Source of the DNA: Rhabdochlamydiaceae bacterium
Lineage (GTDB): Bacteria; Chlamydiota; Chlamydiia; Chlamydiales; Rhabdochlamydiaceae
Direction: 5' to 3'
DNA: 64,000 nt
NCBI GenBank assembly: GCA_019752555.1
Contig: JAIELY010000014.1
Coordinates: forward strand, 1-64,000
In this document: piece after piece, positions 10,901-18,510 of the stretch
Layout: the number at the start of each line of letters is the position of its first letter
Position numbering within the stretch: position 1 is the stretch's first letter
Translations under genes and position numbers: made by a program
Notes under the pieces: generated by a model
Told to the model about the DNA's origin: nothing
The model's database searches: none
Seen by the model: only the letters and a program-made list of their open reading frames with translations

Positions 10901-12048
10901 TCGCGCTGGATCTTAAGAAAAGTTCTGGTGCTGCAAAAGAGGGGGCGCCCAGTGATGCGCTTACCGCAGCTGTTGAATCTGTGCAGTGGATCCAGGTGAC
11001 AAACTCGCTTCTTGCTTCGGGTCAGCCCGATGTGCTTGTTAAATTGAAGGATTTGATTCAAAATCTCGATACGCCTTTACGCCAAGTCTTCATCGAGGTG
11101 CTTGTTATTACGACAACTCTTGCAAACAATCAAAATTTTGGTTTGCAGTGGGGCGGTCAGATGCAGTATTTGAATAAAGCAGCGCTTGGCACAGGCAATT
11201 TTCCTTTGAGCGGCGCTAACGGATCCTCTGTTCCTGCCAATGCTTTTGGAACTAATCTATCGGGGATTAATGCGACCACAACGCCTACTGCAGGCGGTGG
11301 AAATCCTGCCATTCCATTCTCGACAGGGTTTGACTTAGGGGTCATTGGCGATATCATCATGCACAAAGGTAAGTCGTTTATCTCTTTGGGATCGCTTGTA
11401 AACGCTCTGCAAATTGATAACCAATCAACCGTTGTGATGAACCCAAAGATCATCGCGCAGGATAATAAACAGTCGAATCTCTTTGTTGGCTCAAACGTGC
11501 CTTTTACAGGAGCTACTGTTGCAAACGTTGGATCGAATACGACAGTCACAACTGCTAACATTGAATACCGCGACGTTGGTGTAAGTCTAACGATCACTCC
11601 GATCCTAGGAGACAATAACATTGTGACCTTAGACATCACCCATGATATCACAGAAGAGATCGCGGGCCAGAATACCAATACCACGGGAATTCAGCTGACA
11701 GGGATTACAACATCTCATACCCATATGGAGACACGTGTGCATGTTCCCGATCAGCATTTTGTCTGTTTGAGCGGGATGGTTATGGATACTAAAAATGTCT
11801 TCCGTACAGGGATCCCCTGCCTGGGAGGTCTTCCTGTCATAGGTCTTCTCTTTAGTGAAAATGATCGATTAGACAGTAAGAGCAATGTTATTATCTTCAT
11901 GCGGCCGCATATCATCAGAAATTATGATGAGTACAAGAAGCTCACCGAGCATCAGGAATGGCTCTTTAAAGACCAGGCGCGTGTCCGGGGTCTTAAAGAA
12001 CAATTTGATGAGGGGATCGATCTTGTCAAAACGCCTGAAAATGAATAG
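7909..12048 (+). CDS. sctC: Type III secretion outer-membrane secretin SctC/CdsC, module-expanded
   Basis: Outer-membrane ring of the type III injectisome, 1379 residues. An N-terminal signal segment ends near residue 29. It is followed by an N0-like domain (NEISIVEFIRFVSKITNLNF) and two N-modules. From about residue 296 to 1060 there are nine tandem modules of 75-85 residues, each with the pattern F-IYK...L...AI.SM.W...TNSL.FTG...L...D. The last ~300 residues are the beta-barrel secretin domain (VFIEVLVI, EYRDVGVSLTITP, PCLGGLPVIGLLF, VIIFMRP). Chlamydia CdsC is about 920 residues, so this one is unusually long. A shorter paralogue lies at 60794-62416. The gene stands apart from the main T3S operon and heads a small unit with a lipoprotein and a YidD-like gene. 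Confidence 0.9.
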   Translation: MKEFRKRVLFDVALCASFVSLIHSPVAYSVNFNEVLIADASPSSQEDLEVNGHQINFNEISIVEFIRFVSKITNLNFVFEEADLQFTVTVVSEEPVSTQNVMSALAQILRVHQMSLLEQDNNVLIVKGTDVNQIPTIISSDLPESAPGNAALVTRVFRIKNANINSVANVIRPMCSKGALIEISNETRQLIVTDITTNVQKISELLMSLDAPHTPLDMDMYECKNMPPPELIQLTQQIIAPFAEGNPVIFVPQLDTNTIFLVSTPYLIERAVTIMEDLDIPPKGNQIAQRAQLEKSVYIYKAIYRTPDELVNGLNQINDQLKSSGGPTTALEEAIDNLQEVNNTNSLMFLADADTVAKLKDLLASLDTTVAPSSAKTSLYIYKIQIANEEQIEQSLNQTAKQLESAPVPDQDLIDAINSMRWIRETNSLVFTGTEASLNYLKTILPTFDVSPVHSKTGLSQAGAKSHFLIYIPKHQSGTDLQTQMEGITENLRNSGLADPSMLQALDSMKWESGSNSLIFTGDPQSLDKIRVMLENIDVAGTYAKGTQVFIYKPQYASSSQIQSALQKLVPTLDPNSPSDQALANAITSMEWNNDTQSFIVTSDPATIARLKDLLLSLDNAQELTGKSVKGFFLYKLGTAQGDNVIDELKALANKIPTDTVQNQNVIDSIKKLEWVKSTNSILITGQADAIEQIKTLIAEFDVPAGASAMSLKSNFMIYKPTYLTSQQLEGALQDTSQDLQEAGLTDPDLMQSLASMRYVAATDSLIFTGSPPSLEKVKGLISHIDSAEGAAGIQHIGKTTFLIYKLKYVTADQLIAALKNFSAQLPTSTEADRALVQCLNTMRYIKETNSVLFTGSDETLERVNTLLEKFDNASLAPPEVTAARGELTYVIYEPKYLAGQDIITVLEDFEVNLKSTGICDAGLFDAINNLKWIEQTSTLLISGDEASIAKVQDLLKRFDVPSKDSAASIESIDNVSFLVYKLQYHPGSDIQTALKQIALDLKKSSGAAKEGAPSDALTAAVESVQWIQVTNSLLASGQPDVLVKLKDLIQNLDTPLRQVFIEVLVITTTLANNQNFGLQWGGQMQYLNKAALGTGNFPLSGANGSSVPANAFGTNLSGINATTTPTAGGGNPAIPFSTGFDLGVIGDIIMHKGKSFISLGSLVNALQIDNQSTVVMNPKIIAQDNKQSNLFVGSNVPFTGATVANVGSNTTVTTANIEYRDVGVSLTITPILGDNNIVTLDITHDITEEIAGQNTNTTGIQLTGITTSHTHMETRVHVPDQHFVCLSGMVMDTKNVFRTGIPCLGGLPVIGLLFSENDRLDSKSNVIIFMRPHIIRNYDEYKKLTEHQEWLFKDQARVRGLKEQFDEGIDLVKTPENE

Positions 12049-12068
12049 CCTCATATCGGCAATCTGGG

Positions 12069-12097
12069 TATACTCTTCTTTCAAATAGAAGAGTGTA
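12069..12097 (+). promoter_or_regulatory. Hairpin covering the ribosome site of the lipoprotein gene
   Basis: Eleven-base arms (TATACTCTTCT / AGAAGAGTGTA, one mismatch) around a 7-base loop lie just before the ATG at 12102. The right arm holds the only purine-rich stretch usable as a ribosome site, so translation may be tuned by folding. There is no T-run for termination. Confidence 0.4.
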
Positions 12098-12101
12098 CTC
12101 C

Positions 12102-13067
12102 ATGGCCAAGATCATTCCCCATTCGCTACTCTGCTCTGCCGTTCTGCTCCTTGCCGTGATGCCGGGATGTCAGCGCGTGCCCGATAAAATCGAGCCGACG
12201 ATCCAGTATGCCGTCCAGGATAAATATCTGCAGAGGCTGCCCTCTCCCTTCCCTCCGCTCTCTATTGCAGAACAAGGGGAAGATTGGGCAAAAGAATATC
12301 AGATTGGGATGGCCTTTGCCCATGCGTTGGATCTCTATCAGGCGATCACCGCCTTTAAGCGGGCTGAGATCTTGATCCCTAAAGAAAAAGCTGAGCGTTC
12401 TAAAGAAATTCAGTACGAAATTTTTCTTTGTTACTACGTCGGTAAAAAATACGCTGATGCCATCCATGCCTTCGAATACAGTCAGCTCAAGTACATTGAT
12501 CCGAGCTTTCCTGCTCTGCATGACATGTTGTTAGCTCTTTATGACAGCTACTTGCAGGAGAAAAATTACGAGCAAGCTCAGCGCACTCTGCAATTCATTG
12601 AGGCTTATTACCCGCAAGAGGCTGAGAAATTAGCCGTCTCGACAGCCTTGGTAGCAGGGGAGCTCCCTCTGATCCGTTATTATGGGACCGAACTTAACAA
12701 TTTTAGTTATCTTAATGATTTTGTTGATTCCTACGAGAGGGACAAAAAATCGGTCGGTAAAGCTCAGTTTCTCAATGCAGTTGTTCCCGGCGCCGGTTAT
12801 CTTTATCTTGGCCAGCCGCAGTCTGCCTTCACCGCCTTTTTGCTCAACGGTCTTTTCATTGCCGCTGCCACAGGATTTTTTACCCATGGCAATATCGCAG
12901 CAGGGGCAATCTTCACAAGTTTCGAAGCGGGATGGTATTTTGGAGGGATCTACGGCGCTGGGCTAGAAGCTAAATATTCCAATGAGCGGCTCTATGAACA
13001 AAGAGCCTCGCCCATGATGAACCAACAGGGATTGTTCCCCGTGCTGATGCTTAACTATGCGTTTTAA
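12102..13067 (+). CDS. TPR-like lipoprotein of the secretin gene cluster
   Basis: A 321-residue protein with a lipoprotein-type signal (hydrophobic stretch then AVMPGC near residue 26). It has TPR-like helical repeats between about residues 65 and 190 (EYQIGMAFAHALDLYQAITAF, YYVGKKYADAIHAFEYSQL, YLQEKNYEQAQRTLQFIEAYY). A C-terminal glycine/alanine-rich membrane region follows (VVPGAGYLYLGQPQSAFTAFLLNG). The VPGAGY-LYLGQ section resembles hydrophobic motifs of conserved chlamydial and other bacterial small membrane proteins. It overlaps the next gene by 11 bases and follows the secretin by 53 bases, so a role in envelope or secretin biogenesis is a reasonable guess. The ATG at 12102 is chosen over an in-frame GTG at 12093. 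Confidence 0.75.
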   Translation: MAKIIPHSLLCSAVLLLAVMPGCQRVPDKIEPTIQYAVQDKYLQRLPSPFPPLSIAEQGEDWAKEYQIGMAFAHALDLYQAITAFKRAEILIPKEKAERSKEIQYEIFLCYYVGKKYADAIHAFEYSQLKYIDPSFPALHDMLLALYDSYLQEKNYEQAQRTLQFIEAYYPQEAEKLAVSTALVAGELPLIRYYGTELNNFSYLNDFVDSYERDKKSVGKAQFLNAVVPGAGYLYLGQPQSAFTAFLLNGLFIAAATGFFTHGNIAAGAIFTSFEAGWYFGGIYGAGLEAKYSNERLYEQRASPMMNQQGLFPVLMLNYAF

Positions 13068-13455
13068 TCCTTTTTTCCTCCTTTTTATGATTCCGGTACT
13101 CGTCCATGCCCGGCCAGGCTACTTTGAGCCCTGGGGCAAAGATGCCGACCTGACCAAAAATGAGTGGCAGCAGCCCCAAGTTCAGCCTTCTGCTTCCCAA
13201 TCTGTCTTTGTGACGGCAGCGGAAAAAATCATCTCATTCCATCAAAATGTCCTCTCTCCTGTCGATGGCCCGCGCAGTCATTTTTACCCCTCTTCATCCC
13301 AGTACATGCGCCTTGCGATGCGCAAACATGGGTTTGTCAAAGGCTTCTTTCTCGGGTGCGACCGCCTGATGCGGGAGAATAATGCAAAGTGGGTCTATAA
13401 AACGGTGCAAATCGAAGACGGCCGGATCCTCAAATACGACCCCGTACCGGATTGA
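13057..13455 (+). CDS. YidD-like protein with a signal peptide
   Basis: 132 residues. The second half follows the YidD (PF01809) pattern: FHQNVLSPVDGPRSHFYPSS, SQYMRLAMRKHGFVKGFFLG, then DRLMREN. YidD helps membrane-protein insertion by YidC. Two things differ from the usual form: the typical PSCS cysteines are replaced by serine (YPSSSQY), and a hydrophobic signal-like N-terminus (residues 1-18) precedes the domain, suggesting export. It overlaps the lipoprotein gene by 11 bases, so the two are translationally coupled. Confidence 0.75.
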   Translation: MRFNPFFLLFMIPVLVHARPGYFEPWGKDADLTKNEWQQPQVQPSASQSVFVTAAEKIISFHQNVLSPVDGPRSHFYPSSSQYMRLAMRKHGFVKGFFLGCDRLMRENNAKWVYKTVQIEDGRILKYDPVPD

Positions 13456-13511
13456 GAGCTTAGTTTCAAGTCATTAACGATTAAATAGATATGTCACGCT
13501 TATGCCGTTTT

Positions 13512-13546
13512 CCGGCTAATCTGAAGTGCAACTTCAGATTAGCCGG
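13512..13546. repeat. Palindrome copy 1 bounding the ATPase pair
   Basis: Perfect 16-bp inverted repeat (CCGGCTAATCTGAAGT and its complement) with a 3-base centre. The right arm is repeated exactly at 16115-16130, on the far side of the two convergent ATPase genes. Confidence 0.85.
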
Positions 13547-13602
13547 GTCTATAGCTTTCCTTGTATAAATGATAAATGTGTGCTATTCTATCATTATAAG
13601 AA

Positions 13603-13646
13603 GGAAAGGGTGTTGCACACCTTTCCTTGGGCAAAGGAAAGGTGTG
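13603..13646 (+). promoter_or_regulatory. Three-segment switchable hairpin masking an RBS
   Basis: Three segments share the GGAAAGG/CCTTTCC core. Segment A is 13603-13613, B is 13616-13628 and C is 13634-13646. B can pair with A (one bulge) or with C (13 bp perfect, 5-base loop). Segment C holds the AAAGGAAAGG ribosome site of the ATPase gene that starts at 13649. B:C pairing would hide it and A:B pairing would free it. Confidence 0.6.
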
Positions 13647-13648
13647 TC

Positions 13649-14917
13649 ATGAGTGAGCAAAGTATCCTGCAAATCTTACTAGGGGAATTCCGCGATAAAT
13701 TAGCGCAGCTTCAAGATCTAGTAGAAAGAGACGCGCGCTTTGCTGAGGCGCCGAATAAAATCAACGTTGCGATCGGGATGCGGCGTGCTGGTAAAACTTA
13801 TTTTCTTTACCAGAAGATCCTCAAATTGATTGAGGAGGGGGTGAATCCAACCGCAATTTTATACATCAATTTTGAAGACGATCGCCTCCTTCCCCTGAAT
13901 GAACAAAAACTCGCAAAGTTAGCAGAGGCATTTTATTCTCTCTATCCTGAAAACCATGACAGAAAGTGTTATCTGTTCTTCGATGAAATTCAAAATGTTG
14001 AGAACTGGCCGATTGTCATTCGACGACTGCATGACACGAAAAATGCGGAGATTTTTTTAACTGGATCTTCTGCTAAGTTGCTCAGTAAGGAAATCGCAAC
14101 CAGTTTACGCGGGAGGTCTCTTGCTGTCGAAATTTGGCCTTATAGCTTTCATGAATTTATGCGGGCAAAAAATGTCGTCATCGATTGCAGTCTATACGAT
14201 GCAAAAACTCAGGATAAGCTCAAACAGCTCTTGCGCGCCTATCTCTCGGAAGGGGGATTCCCTGAAATCATTGGGTATGCATCGGATCTAAAGCAAAAAA
14301 CTTTGCAAGAATACCTTAATGTGGCGATCTATAGAGATATTATTGAAAGACACAACATTAAGAATCCGACTTTAATCAAGTACATGATTTTGTCGATGAT
14401 TCATAATGTGGGGAAGCCTTTTGCTGTGAACAAGTTCTATAATGATTTGAAAAGCCAAGGGTATCAAATCGGAAAAGACACCCTTTATGAGTATGCGGAT
14501 CATATCGAAGACGCATATCTAGCATTTTCTGTTCCCATTTTCGATAAATCTCTTCGAAAAGCGCAGACAACACCTAGAAAGCTCTATGCCATTGACCCGG
14601 GGATGGCAAGGGCATTAACACTGGATTATGAGAGCGATCTAGGGAGACTTTTTGAGAATGTTGTCTATTTGGATTTACAGCGGCACGGATACAAAATCAG
14701 CTATTATCATACGAGAGAGGGTTACGAGATTGATTTCTTAGCGCAAACGCCTCGAGGAGAGAAGAAGCTCTTTCAGGTTGCCTGGGATGTGCAGGATCCT
14801 CAAACATGGGAGCGGGAAACAAGAGCCCTTGAAGCGGGAATTAAAGAGTTGAAGGTGGAGGGGCAAATAATTACCCTCGATGAATATCTACAACGAGGCA
14901 TTCGTGTAATCACATGA
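13649..14917 (+). CDS. AAA ATPase with DUF4143-type C-terminus (plus copy)
   Basis: A 422-residue ATP-binding protein. The N-terminal AAA_14-type ATPase has Walker A (GMRRAGKT near residue 48), Walker B (CYLFFDEIQNVENW near residue 116) and the LTGSSAKLLSKE sensor-like stretch. The C-terminal half is of DUF4143 type and ends with an endonuclease-like fold pattern (YYHTREGYEIDFLAQ, then FQVAWDV), where ExD...Q/E-x-K variants occur in related proteins. The family is common, often horizontally spread, and of unsettled function. The start at 13649 has a strong ribosome site inside a hairpin; an upstream GTG falls in the palindrome and is rejected. It converges on a homologue four bases away. Confidence 0.85.
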   Translation: MSEQSILQILLGEFRDKLAQLQDLVERDARFAEAPNKINVAIGMRRAGKTYFLYQKILKLIEEGVNPTAILYINFEDDRLLPLNEQKLAKLAEAFYSLYPENHDRKCYLFFDEIQNVENWPIVIRRLHDTKNAEIFLTGSSAKLLSKEIATSLRGRSLAVEIWPYSFHEFMRAKNVVIDCSLYDAKTQDKLKQLLRAYLSEGGFPEIIGYASDLKQKTLQEYLNVAIYRDIIERHNIKNPTLIKYMILSMIHNVGKPFAVNKFYNDLKSQGYQIGKDTLYEYADHIEDAYLAFSVPIFDKSLRKAQTTPRKLYAIDPGMARALTLDYESDLGRLFENVVYLDLQRHGYKISYYHTREGYEIDFLAQTPRGEKKLFQVAWDVQDPQTWERETRALEAGIKELKVEGQIITLDEYLQRGIRVIT

Positions 14918-14921
14918 TCCG

Positions 14922-16088
14922 CTAGCTTGGAATGAGCGCTTTTTCGGCATGTTTATAGTTCAGCACGTCAATGGTGTTGACTGATTGTTCTAGTGAGCCT
15001 GCGTAAATAAGGGCTCCTCTATGAGATCTTTCTCCCACAAGCGTCTGAAAATAGAGCAGGTTTTTAAGAAAGTCTTGGTGAAAGGTTTGAGATGCTTTAA
15101 TTTCAATTGGAACAAGTTCATTTGCCGTTTGAAAAATAAGATCGACTTCATGTCCATGAGTGTCGCGGAAAAAATAGAGTTGAGGGTCTTTTCCTTGATT
15201 AAACCGCGACTTTAAAAGCTCTGTTACAATAAGGTTTTCGACCAAATTTCCTCTGAGAGGGTCGCGTGCGACCTGGGCGGTTGTTTCAATGCCTAAAAGA
15301 TAGCTCGCTAATCCAACATCGTAGAAATAAATTTTGGAGGATTTAATGACTCTCTTTCCGAAATTTTCATGATAAGGTTGGATTCGAAAAAGGATGAAAG
15401 AGGCTTCTAAGATTGAGATCCATTCTTTGACTGTGTGGGAGGAGATTCCCACATCGTTTCCTATTCCCTCTAGGTTAAGTAATTGCCCAACTCTTCCTGC
15501 GCAGATACGGATGAAACGTTGAAACTGCATGAGATCTTTAACATGGATTAATTGACGAAGATCTCTTTCCACATAGGTTTGAAAATAATTGCGGTAGGCC
15601 TTTGTTGGATCGAGCTGATCTTGATAGATGCGGGGATAGCCGCCTTTTAATAGAGACTCATCCATTGAATTTTCGATTCCAGCTTCCGTTAGCTCTCTCA
15701 AACTGAGAGGAAGAAGGTTAAGCAGCGCAGTTCTGCCTGCTAAAGATTGGGTAATGGCTTGATGGAGGAGAAGCTGATGGCTTCCTGTAAGGATGTACAT
15801 TCCTTTAATTTTTTTTTCATCGACGATGAGTTGGATGTAAGAGAGCAGCTCTGGTGTTCGTTGGATTTCATCTAAAATTGCACCGTCCGGATATCGTGCA
15901 AGAAATGCTCGAGGGTCTGTTTTCGCAAGCTCTTGAGTGTCTAGGGCTTCTAGATTGACGTAGGGTTTTTGAGGAAAGAGATGACGCACTAGGGTCGTTT
16001 TCCCTGATTGGCGTGGACCAATAACTGTTACGACTGGATAGTCTTGGGCTAAGTCCTTTAATTCTTGAGAGATATGTCTATGGTACAT
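14922..16088 (-). CDS. AAA ATPase with DUF4143-type C-terminus (minus copy)
   Basis: A 388-residue relative of the convergent neighbour, in the same domain order but clearly diverged. It has Walker A (GPRQSGKTTLVRHLF near residue 26), Walker B (GAILDEIQRTPELL), and LTGSHQLLLHQAI, followed by the DUF4143 region. The C-terminus has DTHGHEVDLIFQT followed by PIEIKAS, which is the D-x-E-x-K arrangement of PD-(D/E)xK-like nucleases. The ATG at 16088 is preferred to a TTG at 16115 because that start lies inside the palindrome. The two genes share no obvious operon with the T3S genes and look like an accessory cassette. Confidence 0.85.
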   Translation of the reverse strand: MYHRHISQELKDLAQDYPVVTVIGPRQSGKTTLVRHLFPQKPYVNLEALDTQELAKTDPRAFLARYPDGAILDEIQRTPELLSYIQLIVDEKKIKGMYILTGSHQLLLHQAITQSLAGRTALLNLLPLSLRELTEAGIENSMDESLLKGGYPRIYQDQLDPTKAYRNYFQTYVERDLRQLIHVKDLMQFQRFIRICAGRVGQLLNLEGIGNDVGISSHTVKEWISILEASFILFRIQPYHENFGKRVIKSSKIYFYDVGLASYLLGIETTAQVARDPLRGNLVENLIVTELLKSRFNQGKDPQLYFFRDTHGHEVDLIFQTANELVPIEIKASQTFHQDFLKNLLYFQTLVGERSHRGALIYAGSLEQSVNTIDVLNYKHAEKALIPS

Positions 16089-16095
16089 GAGGAGC

Positions 16096-16130
16096 CCGGC
16101 TATATTGAAGTTCAACTTCAGATTAGCCGG
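16096..16130. repeat. Palindrome copy 2 bounding the ATPase pair
   Basis: Same 35-base layout as 13512-13546. The right arm is identical over 16 bases; the left arm differs at three central positions, leaving an imperfect hairpin with a 3-base centre. Confidence 0.8.
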
Positions 16131-16184
16131 ATTTGGGTATTAATACAAGGGCTTATAGGAGATGGAGAGATGCGTCGCCAGAGT

Positions 16185-16790
16185 TCATAAGATGTTTTTC
16201 ATCATGAACAATCCTTGAATTAAGCTTGTGATTCCAAATAAAAGAAGAATTAAATCAAAGATGATAAACGTTTTGTCTAGCTTGTATTGGGAAATTTTGC
16301 GCAAAAGAACACCAAATCCCAAAAAACCACATAGTGATAGTGCGAATTCAAGAGATATTAAAGTTATGCTCCCTGCCGGAATTGAAAGATTAGGATACGT
16401 CAAACCTTGCGCTAAAAATAGAATTCCAAAAAACAATGAAAGGAATGCTAATCGGAGAAGGCTTTTTTTCAAATGGGCAGTTGGCTTGTTTTCGAACGGT
16501 CCATCAGAAAATTTTACTGTCGTAAACGTGGAATTTAAGGCCTCTTCTTTAAAACAGCGTTTTGTTTCCAAATTTATTGAAAGGCTCTTATATAAAAGAA
16601 CCGCAAATCCAAAAAATCCATTGAAAGATAATGCGAATTCAAGGGGAATGTGTAATGGGTATCCAGTGGAAAAAATGTTTGCAGAAAAAATGACGACGTA
16701 AAGTAATCTCTCGCTTCTTTTTTGGAAGCACTTATAGGCTCCCCATCCTAAACAAAATAACATTATTGCAAATTCTATTTGATCCTTCAT
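16185..16790 (-). CDS. Multipass membrane protein with three internal repeats
   Basis: 201 residues and about six hydrophobic segments. Three repeated units begin EFAIMLFCLGWGAY, EFALSFNGFFGFAVLL and EFALSLCGFLGFGVLL, each followed by a basic stretch and a second hydrophobic segment (compare FFGILFLAQGL with LFGITSLIQGL). This indicates growth by duplication of a two-helix unit. The start follows a GGGAGAG ribosome site. I recognise no family. It lies between the ATPase cassette and pkn5 and has no clear operon partner. Confidence 0.7.
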   Translation of the reverse strand: MKDQIEFAIMLFCLGWGAYKCFQKRSERLLYVVIFSANIFSTGYPLHIPLEFALSFNGFFGFAVLLYKSLSINLETKRCFKEEALNSTFTTVKFSDGPFENKPTAHLKKSLLRLAFLSLFFGILFLAQGLTYPNLSIPAGSITLISLEFALSLCGFLGFGVLLRKISQYKLDKTFIIFDLILLLFGITSLIQGLFMMKNIL

Positions 16791-16905
16791 CTTTCTCTCC
16801 CGCTTCCATGTAATTCACGGACTTTTTTCAAGCTGCACTAGTAGTCTGTAAACAAAGATTTATTCTAAATAGAAAGTATAAAAAATAAAAGTGGTTTTGA
16901 TGAGA

Positions 16906-18501
16906 TCACATGATCCGCTGGATCGTGATCAGCGCTTTTGGGAAAGCGAGAAGATTAAAGTGGGAGTGGGAGGAGACCTTTTTTAGTACCGCATCGGCTT
17001 GCTTTTGCGCGGAGAGTAGGCTGTTTTCTTCAATGGACAGGGTCAGCAGGTCCTCGAAGGGCTTGGCGTCGATGGCTTTCTCAGGGGAGCATAGGGAATG
17101 GAGGACAAGAAGATCGCCTATGTTCCAGTTGTCTTTTGTCTCAGCGAACATTGAGGTGGTGTCATTGCCTAGCCTTGCATTTTCACAGGCGAGCTTGCGG
17201 GGAATCAGGCTGCCTTGGGGCAGGTGATATAGGGAGTTGAGGCCGCATGAGATGTAAGTGAGCTCATCTTTTTGTGGTTCGAGGAGAATGAGGTTCATTC
17301 CAAATTCTTGTCCCATTGGATCTAAGCAAAGCTCTCGGTTGAGCTCATCGACAAAGCTGAGTGGTTTAAAGGGTTTGGAGGGATTTTGCAAGAGAGTGCG
17401 GATCATGCCTCTTAAAACGGCGATGTGAACCGATCCATCTAAGGTGAGTACGGGTGTTGCGGCGATCAAGATCAGAAGGCTGTTATTGGGTAGTTTGAAG
17501 AAGTCGTAATAGAGCCCAAGTTGATGGGGGGAACGGAATTTAGCAACGCCCAAATCGCATTGGGACCAGCGAGGCGGGGCGATGGGAGAGAGGCTCTGTG
17601 CAGACTTCTGAAGCAGTTCGTGGATCTCTTTGATTTGGTCGCTGCCGGTTCTCTCTTTTTCCATTTCTCCAGAAGTAAGGTATTGAGAGATGTCGTGGAT
17701 AAAAGAGGTGATGTCTTGGTAGCGCTCTTGGATTGAGACGGCAAGTGTTTTGGCGACAATGCGGCGCAAGCCTTTGGGAAGAAGGGAGAGGTTGATCATC
17801 CCATAGCTGTTTTTTCCGAGAATCAGCTCGTAGAGGATGATGCCCAACGAATAGATGTCAGAGGCAAACGAGGCTTGATCGGGGTTTTCTTTTTGTTCGG
17901 GGCTCATGTAGTTAGGCGTGCCGATCAGGCGATGCGTTTCGCTGAGTTTTGCTGTCTTCTTTTCATCATGGAGCTGAGCGATCCCAAAATCAATGACCTT
18001 GATTTCTCCTTCTCCATCGATGAGAATATTTTCTGGTTTTAGATCGCGGTGGATGACGCCGTGTGCGTGTAGGTGGAGAAGGGCATAGGAGACTTGAAGG
18101 ATGATTTCGAGTGCTCTTCGCATCGAGAGTGTTTGCTGCGTGATAAAGAGGCGTAGCGAGAGTCCGCGGATAAATTCCATCGCGATGTAAAGGCCATTTT
18201 CCCACTCTCCCTGCCCATAGAGTTTCACGATATTGGGATGGCATGTGAGAGCGATGATTTGCGCTTCTTGTAAAAAGCGTTTAACCGATTCGGGGTGATT
18301 GACATAGTCAGGAGAGAGGACTTTTAGAGCGATGGGCTGCTTGGTCTCTGGATGGATCCCAAGATAAAGAAGACTCATGCCCCCTTTATTCAACAAGCTT
18401 TCAATTTTATAGGGGCCGATAAATGCAGGAAGAGGGGATTTATTCAATCCGGAGGTTAAGTCGGGTTGTGTCGGCTGTTTCGAAAATGTTTGGTCGGCCA
18501 T
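16906..18501 (-). CDS. pkn5: Ser/Thr protein kinase Pkn5 with a degenerate phosphatase-like C-terminus
   Basis: 531 residues. The N-terminal Hanks-type kinase (about residues 30-290) has the glycine-rich loop (LLNKGGMSLLYLG), the catalytic lysine (IALKVLS), the catalytic loop HRDLKPEN, DFG, and the APE-equivalent MSPEQ, so it should be active. The C-terminal ~230 residues have the outline of a SpoIIE/PP2C-type phosphatase (LGLYYDFFKLPNNSLLILIA...LRGMIRTLL...LNRELCL...LTYISCGLNSLYHL), but the metal-binding aspartates around DxSGKG are missing. In Chlamydia the gene sits next to cdsQ and the product is reported as a T3S-associated kinase; the same neighbourhood is seen here, nine bases after sctQ. 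Confidence 0.9.
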   Translation of the reverse strand: MADQTFSKQPTQPDLTSGLNKSPLPAFIGPYKIESLLNKGGMSLLYLGIHPETKQPIALKVLSPDYVNHPESVKRFLQEAQIIALTCHPNIVKLYGQGEWENGLYIAMEFIRGLSLRLFITQQTLSMRRALEIILQVSYALLHLHAHGVIHRDLKPENILIDGEGEIKVIDFGIAQLHDEKKTAKLSETHRLIGTPNYMSPEQKENPDQASFASDIYSLGIILYELILGKNSYGMINLSLLPKGLRRIVAKTLAVSIQERYQDITSFIHDISQYLTSGEMEKERTGSDQIKEIHELLQKSAQSLSPIAPPRWSQCDLGVAKFRSPHQLGLYYDFFKLPNNSLLILIAATPVLTLDGSVHIAVLRGMIRTLLQNPSKPFKPLSFVDELNRELCLDPMGQEFGMNLILLEPQKDELTYISCGLNSLYHLPQGSLIPRKLACENARLGNDTTSMFAETKDNWNIGDLLVLHSLCSPEKAIDAKPFEDLLTLSIEENSLLSAQKQADAVLKKVSSHSHFNLLAFPKALITIQRIM

Positions 18502-18510
18502 GGAGGAGCG

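Noticed and set aside
11157-11684. 175-codon minus-strand frame in the secretin barrel
   Set aside because: Opposite a strongly conserved domain, no ribosome site, unlikely composition.
13526-13648. N-terminal extension of the plus-strand ATPase from a GTG
   Set aside because: It reads through the palindrome and the RBS hairpin; the ATG at 13649 has a strong ribosome site.
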